Source: Clostridia bacterium (lineage in GTDB: Bacteria > Bacillota > Clostridia > Christensenellales > UBA1242). From it: a DNA stretch of 9,490 nucleotides. The position numbers and the translations under genes were made by a program. The notes below the pieces were generated by a model. The model was not told the DNA's origin. It did no database searches and was given only the letters and a program-made list of their open reading frames with translations. Positions within the stretch are counted from its first letter, which is position 1; the number at the start of each line of letters is the position of its first letter. The DNA lies in NCBI GenBank assembly GCA_017408305.1, contig JAFQUU010000024.1, forward strand, positions 1 through 9,490, in the 5' to 3' direction. This document shows positions 6,554-9,490 of this stretch, in pieces.

Positions 6554-6582
6554 ATTTTATCACACATAATTTTTTTTGTCAA
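6554..6582 (-). promoter_or_regulatory. Strong promoter of the degV-family gene
   Basis: Minus-strand consensus -35 TTGACA (6577-6582), 17 bases, then -10 TAAAAT (6554-6559). Predicted +1 near 6547 falls on the first base of GAGGTGA, the Shine-Dalgarno, for a leader of about 11 bases. Confidence 0.75.
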
Positions 6583-6610
6583 ATTGATAATTATTCTTGT
6601 TTATATGATA

Positions 6611-6639
6611 TGGACAAATGGTTTTAATTATGTTATATT
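6611..6639 (+). promoter_or_regulatory. radC: Promoter predicting a leaderless radC mRNA
   Basis: TGGACA (6611-6616), 17 bases, TATATT (6634-6639), each five of six against consensus. Seven bases past the -10 is 6646, the A of the radC ATG. The sequence between the -10 and the ATG (ATAGTT) has no Shine-Dalgarno. Confidence 0.65.
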
Positions 6640-6645
6640 ATAGTT

Positions 6646-7374
6646 ATGGAAAATTCAAAAGAGAAAAAAATAAAAATCCCAGAAGTGGCAACAGTAAACC
6701 ACGCAAACCACAGAAAACGCCTTTATGCAAGGGTTGCAGATATCGGGCTTGAACGCACTGACGACCTTACAACCCTAGAATTTATCTTAACGCTTGTGAT
6801 TCCACGAGTTGACACAAACCCAATTGCACATAGGCTTTTGGACAGGTTTGGTTCAATGTCTGCAGCGTTAGATGCGTCTCCCCAGCAACTTCAAGAAGTT
6901 CGTGGCATAGGGCCGAGGTCTGCCCTACTTTTGTCGTTTTTTCCACAAATATTTTTACGCTACAACCAAGACAAAGTTAAAAACACAAAACTTATTCTAA
7001 CAAAAGGCCAAGCAATTAAATATTGCACTGCACTTCTTAAAAACAAAAATCAAGAAGAATTGTATGCAATTTGCTTAGACAAATCGAACAAAGTGCTTGA
7101 AGTAATTCCAATTGCAAAAGGCGATGAAACAAAAATATCATTTAACAAACAAGAACTTTTTGGCAAACTGCTTATTGTGCCAAACATAAAAACCGTTTTG
7201 CTTACACATTGCCATCCAAACTCCACTCCATACCCTTCACAAGCAGATGAAAAAGCCACCAATGACATTGTGGATAGTTTAAAATATTTTGGCCTTGATT
7301 ATTTTGACCATATCATTGTTGGTTTAACACACAGTTATAGTTGTGTAGAAGGCAGACTCTATGAAAACACCTAA
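6646..7374 (+). CDS. radC: RadC family JAB/MPN-domain protein
   Basis: A 242-residue RadC-family protein with the whole family layout. The N-terminal region has HRKRLYARVADIGL (22-35) and IPRVDTNPIAHRLLDRFGS (52-70). A helix-hairpin-helix-like DNA-contact segment, VRGIGPRSALLL, lies at 85-96. The C-terminal JAB metalloprotease-like domain carries the zinc motif HCHPNSTPYPSQAD (188-201), with His188, His190, Ser198 and Asp201 intact, followed by DHIIVG (221-226). The usual FKEAL helix before the zinc motif is replaced by a divergent KQELFGKLLIVPN (168-180). RadC was once linked to DNA repair; its real role is unsettled. The ATG at 6646 is the only good start: the conserved N-terminal block follows closely and there is no other Met before residue 71. 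No Shine-Dalgarno precedes it. Its end overlaps the queH start by 14 bp, so the two are cotranscribed. Confidence 0.93.
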   Translation: MENSKEKKIKIPEVATVNHANHRKRLYARVADIGLERTDDLTTLEFILTLVIPRVDTNPIAHRLLDRFGSMSAALDASPQQLQEVRGIGPRSALLLSFFPQIFLRYNQDKVKNTKLILTKGQAIKYCTALLKNKNQEELYAICLDKSNKVLEVIPIAKGDETKISFNKQELFGKLLIVPNIKTVLLTHCHPNSTPYPSQADEKATNDIVDSLKYFGLDYFDHIIVGLTHSYSCVEGRLYENT

Positions 7375-7936
7375 GCCAACCCTTCTTCTTCACAGTTGCT
7401 GTGGACCGTGTTCAAGTTCAGTTCTTGAAAAACTTTTGCCAGAATATAAGGTAACTGTTTTTTACTACAACCCAAATATTTTCCCCGAGGCAGAATACCA
7501 AAAACGCCTTACCGAGCAGAAAAACTATTTAAACCAACTTGGCATAAACCTTATTGAAGGCGAATTTGACCCAACCGAGTTTTTCAAAGCAATCAAAGGT
7601 CATGAAAACATGCCTGAAAAATCAATTCGATGCTATAACTGCTACAAATTTCGCCTTACCAAAACTTGTGAAATGGCAGAAAAACTTGGCTTTGAGTATT
7701 TTACCACTACGCTTTCTGTAAGCCCTCACAAAAACGCCGATTGGCTTAACGAAATTGGCGAAAGTTTAAGCACGCCTAAAACAAAATATCTACCTGCAAA
7801 CTTCAAAAAACAAAATGGGTATTTACGCAGTCTTCAACTTTCAAAACAGCACGGCTTTTATCGCCAAGAATACTGTGGGTGCGAAATGTCAAAGCGTGCA
7901 ATCTTAAATAAAGTTGAAAAAACACAAAAAGTATGA
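7361..7936 (+). CDS. queH: Epoxyqueuosine reductase QueH
   Basis: A 191-residue QueH (formerly DUF208) enzyme, which performs the last step of queuosine formation by reducing epoxyqueuosine in tRNA anticodons of the GUN family, without the cobalamin needed by QueG. The diagnostic cysteines are present: HSCCGPCSS (11-19; Cys13, Cys14, Cys17), RCYNCYKFR (90-98; Cys91, Cys94) and YRQEYCGCEMS (167-177; Cys172, Cys174). These supply the iron-sulfur cluster and mononuclear iron ligands in the family. TTTLSVSPHK (115-124) and the NFKK..GY segment (147-154) are also typical. The start lies inside the end of radC, with AGAAGG 8 bases upstream. No other queuosine genes are in the window, so the cell may make or salvage the precursor elsewhere. 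The C-terminus contains the predicted lepB promoter. Confidence 0.95.
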   Translation: MKTPKPTLLLHSCCGPCSSSVLEKLLPEYKVTVFYYNPNIFPEAEYQKRLTEQKNYLNQLGINLIEGEFDPTEFFKAIKGHENMPEKSIRCYNCYKFRLTKTCEMAEKLGFEYFTTTLSVSPHKNADWLNEIGESLSTPKTKYLPANFKKQNGYLRSLQLSKQHGFYRQEYCGCEMSKRAILNKVEKTQKV

Positions 7937-7942
7937 TATAGT
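7914..7942 (+). promoter_or_regulatory. lepB: Intragenic promoter predicting a leaderless lepB mRNA
   Basis: TTGAAA (7914-7919), 17 bases, TATAGT (7937-7942). The -35 lies within the last codons of queH, and the -10 begins just after its TGA stop. Seven bases past the -10 is 7949, the A of the lepB ATG. No Shine-Dalgarno is present in the 12 bases between the genes. Confidence 0.55.
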
Positions 7943-7948
7943 AAACTT

Positions 7949-8680
7949 ATGCAAAAAAAAACACTTCAGTTTGAAAAAATTTCAAGTTTTAAGGCATGGT
8001 CAAAGCACTTTGCCTATGGCTTTTTGATTTCATTTTGCATAGTCGCATTCTTGGTCCTTGGGTTTTTCGCAACACATAGTTACTATCGTATCCAAGGTTC
8101 ATCTATGGAGCCAGGAATTGCACGCAGCGGCTACTCCTGCTATATTTCACCACAAAAAACCTACACTTACGGTGACATTGTCATCTCTTACGATGAAGAA
8201 AAACACCAAACTCCCGTAATCAAGCGTGTGATTGCAACCGGTGGCGATATGGTTGGCTTTTATCTTAACACTTCGCCAAGCGAAAACGGTTTTGAATACA
8301 ACTATTATCAAATTATTTTAATCAAAAAACACAATCCCGTGCCAGTACTGCTTGAAGAAGAATACCTATACGCTGGCATCACAAACCCCACACTGCAAAA
8401 CGAAAAACTTGCAAATAATATCTACACATACCAAGATTTTTTGACTTCTCCAGAAATTGCACCAAAACTTTGGGAATTTTTTTATAACGGTCAACCAGTA
8501 AAACTTTTACCGATTGCCGAAGATGAAGTTTTCATTTTGGGCGACAATCGCAGGGTCAGTCAAGACAGTTCAAACTACGGTGCTGTGGCACTTTCTTCAA
8601 TTCAAGGCAAAGTGGACTACATTTTTGAAACCACCACCCCCACAATCTTAATCGCACTTAAACAAATTTTTGGATTTTAA
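7949..8680 (+). CDS. lepB: Signal peptidase I
   Basis: A membrane-anchored serine protease that removes signal peptides from secreted proteins on the outer face of the cytoplasmic membrane. An N-terminal cytoplasmic basic stretch is followed by one membrane helix (about 21-42). The catalytic Ser52 lies in IQGSSMEP (48-55), the general base Lys92 in VIKRVIATGGD (90-100), and box E is GDNRRVSQDSSNYG (198-211). At 243 residues it is longer than most Gram-positive SipS-type enzymes (about 170-190). The extra length is between Lys92 and box E (about 103-190), where a poorly conserved, aromatic-rich region enlarges the non-catalytic domain. The spacing of 12 bases after queH and lack of a Shine-Dalgarno suggest leaderless expression from the promoter at 7914, and perhaps readthrough from radC-queH. 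Confidence 0.94.
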   Translation: MQKKTLQFEKISSFKAWSKHFAYGFLISFCIVAFLVLGFFATHSYYRIQGSSMEPGIARSGYSCYISPQKTYTYGDIVISYDEEKHQTPVIKRVIATGGDMVGFYLNTSPSENGFEYNYYQIILIKKHNPVPVLLEEEYLYAGITNPTLQNEKLANNIYTYQDFLTSPEIAPKLWEFFYNGQPVKLLPIAEDEVFILGDNRRVSQDSSNYGAVALSSIQGKVDYIFETTTPTILIALKQIFGF

Positions 8681-8692
8681 AAGGAACATAAT

Positions 8693-9490
8693 ATGAAAAT
8701 CGGACTTGTTGGATTGCCAAATGTTGGCAAAAGCACACTTTTTAACGCTCTTTCAAATGCAGGTGCAGAAAGTGCAAACTACCCTTTCTGCACAATCGAA
8801 CCAAACATCGGCATTGTCGATATCAAAGACGAACGCCTTGACAAACTTGGCAAACTCTACAACACTCAAAAAATCACCCCTGCTTACATAGAGTTTGTAG
8901 ACATCGCAGGGCTTGTGGCAGGTGCCAGCAAAGGCGAAGGCCTTGGCAACAAATTTTTAAGTCATATCCGTGAAGTTGATGCCATTGTGGAAGTTGTACG
9001 CTGTTTTGACAACGACAAAATTGTCAGCGTGTACGACAAAATTGACCCAAAGCGTGATATCGAAGTAATTAACCTTGAACTTGTACTTTCAGACCTTGAG
9101 GCTGTGAACAAACGCCTTGAAAAAACTGCGAAACTTGCCAAACAAGGCGACAAAGATGCCCAGGCAGAACTTGCAGTGCTTGAAAAAATCAAGCCTGTGC
9201 TTGAAGAAGGCAAATCTGCACGCACAATCGCTTTTTCAAAAGAAGAAGAAAAAATTGTAAAAGGACTTTTTCTTCTTAGCACTAAAAAAATTATTTACTG
9301 TGCCAACATCAGCGAACACAGCATTCCAAATCTCACACCTGCCGAACAAGCACACTTTGACAAAGTGAAAGAAATAGCCAAAAGCGAAGGTGCTGAAGTA
9401 ATTTCGCTTTGTGCCAAAATTGAAGAGGAACTTATTGGGCTCGATGAAGAAGACCGTGAAATGTTTAAAGCTGAACTTGGCATTACAGAA
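8693..9490 (+). CDS. ychF: YchF/OLA1-type P-loop ATPase, 3' truncated by window end
   Basis: The first 266 residues of YchF (usually about 365), a ribosome- and stress-associated Obg-family P-loop protein. The Walker A GLPNVGKS (7-14), switch I NYPFCTIEPNIG (29-40) and DIAGLVAGASKGEGLGNKFL (70-89) are intact. As usual in YchF, a hydrophobic residue replaces the catalytic glutamine, and the base-recognition motif is N.SE (Asn205-Glu208) instead of NKxD, which is known to favour ATP over GTP. A coiled-coil insertion spans about 125-195. The C-terminal TGS-like domain lies beyond the window. Start is set by AAAAGGAAC, 12 bases after lepB, so the two are likely cotranscribed. Confidence 0.96.
   Translation, partial: MKIGLVGLPNVGKSTLFNALSNAGAESANYPFCTIEPNIGIVDIKDERLDKLGKLYNTQKITPAYIEFVDIAGLVAGASKGEGLGNKFLSHIREVDAIVEVVRCFDNDKIVSVYDKIDPKRDIEVINLELVLSDLEAVNKRLEKTAKLAKQGDKDAQAELAVLEKIKPVLEEGKSARTIAFSKEEEKIVKGLFLLSTKKIIYCANISEHSIPNLTPAEQAHFDKVKEIAKSEGAEVISLCAKIEEELIGLDEEDREMFKAELGITE

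Noticed and set aside
8962..9483. Minus-strand Ser-rich open frames opposite ychF
   Set aside because: They are reverse-frame shadows of Glu/Lys/Leu codons in ychF, which matches its family throughout.

Overview
The window looks like a chromosomal segment from a low-GC Gram-positive-type bacterium (Bacillota, probably a Clostridia-like gut lineage). The evidence is AT-rich DNA, sigma-A promoters close to TTGACA-17-TATAAT, AAGGAG-type Shine-Dalgarno (SD) sites, and housekeeping proteins of Firmicutes type (HU, DegV, QueH, RadC, LepB, YchF). The taxon is an inference. There are no RNA genes, insertion sequences, CRISPR arrays or prophage genes that I can support.

Left part (1-2250): a minus-strand pair. 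A pyridoxal-phosphate alpha-oxoamine synthase closely resembling bacterial serine palmitoyltransferase (896-2077) is followed by an unrecognised, very AT-rich helical protein (72-860) and a hairpin terminator (32-56). Middle part (2251-5270): a divergent gene for a basic protein built of about five 80-residue units resembling helicase-associated (HA) domains, then two paralogous short-chain dehydrogenases (SDRs). The SDRs are transcribed divergently from promoters whose -35 boxes lie only 5 bp apart. An oxoamine synthase close to classical SDRs suggests, without proving, synthesis of a sphingoid-base-like or other long-chain amino-ketone and its reduction.

Right part (5271-9490): hup (HU) and a degV-family fatty-acid-binding gene on the minus strand, each with its own promoter. 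A plus-strand cluster follows: radC, queH, lepB (signal peptidase I) and ychF, the last cut by the window end. radC and queH overlap by 14 bp.

The most unusual thing I see is the compact transcription-start architecture. In four genes the predicted +1 falls at or within a base of the Shine-Dalgarno sequence. In radC and lepB the promoter spacing puts +1 on the A of the ATG and no SD is present, which predicts leaderless mRNAs. Convergent gene ends share single bidirectional hairpins.
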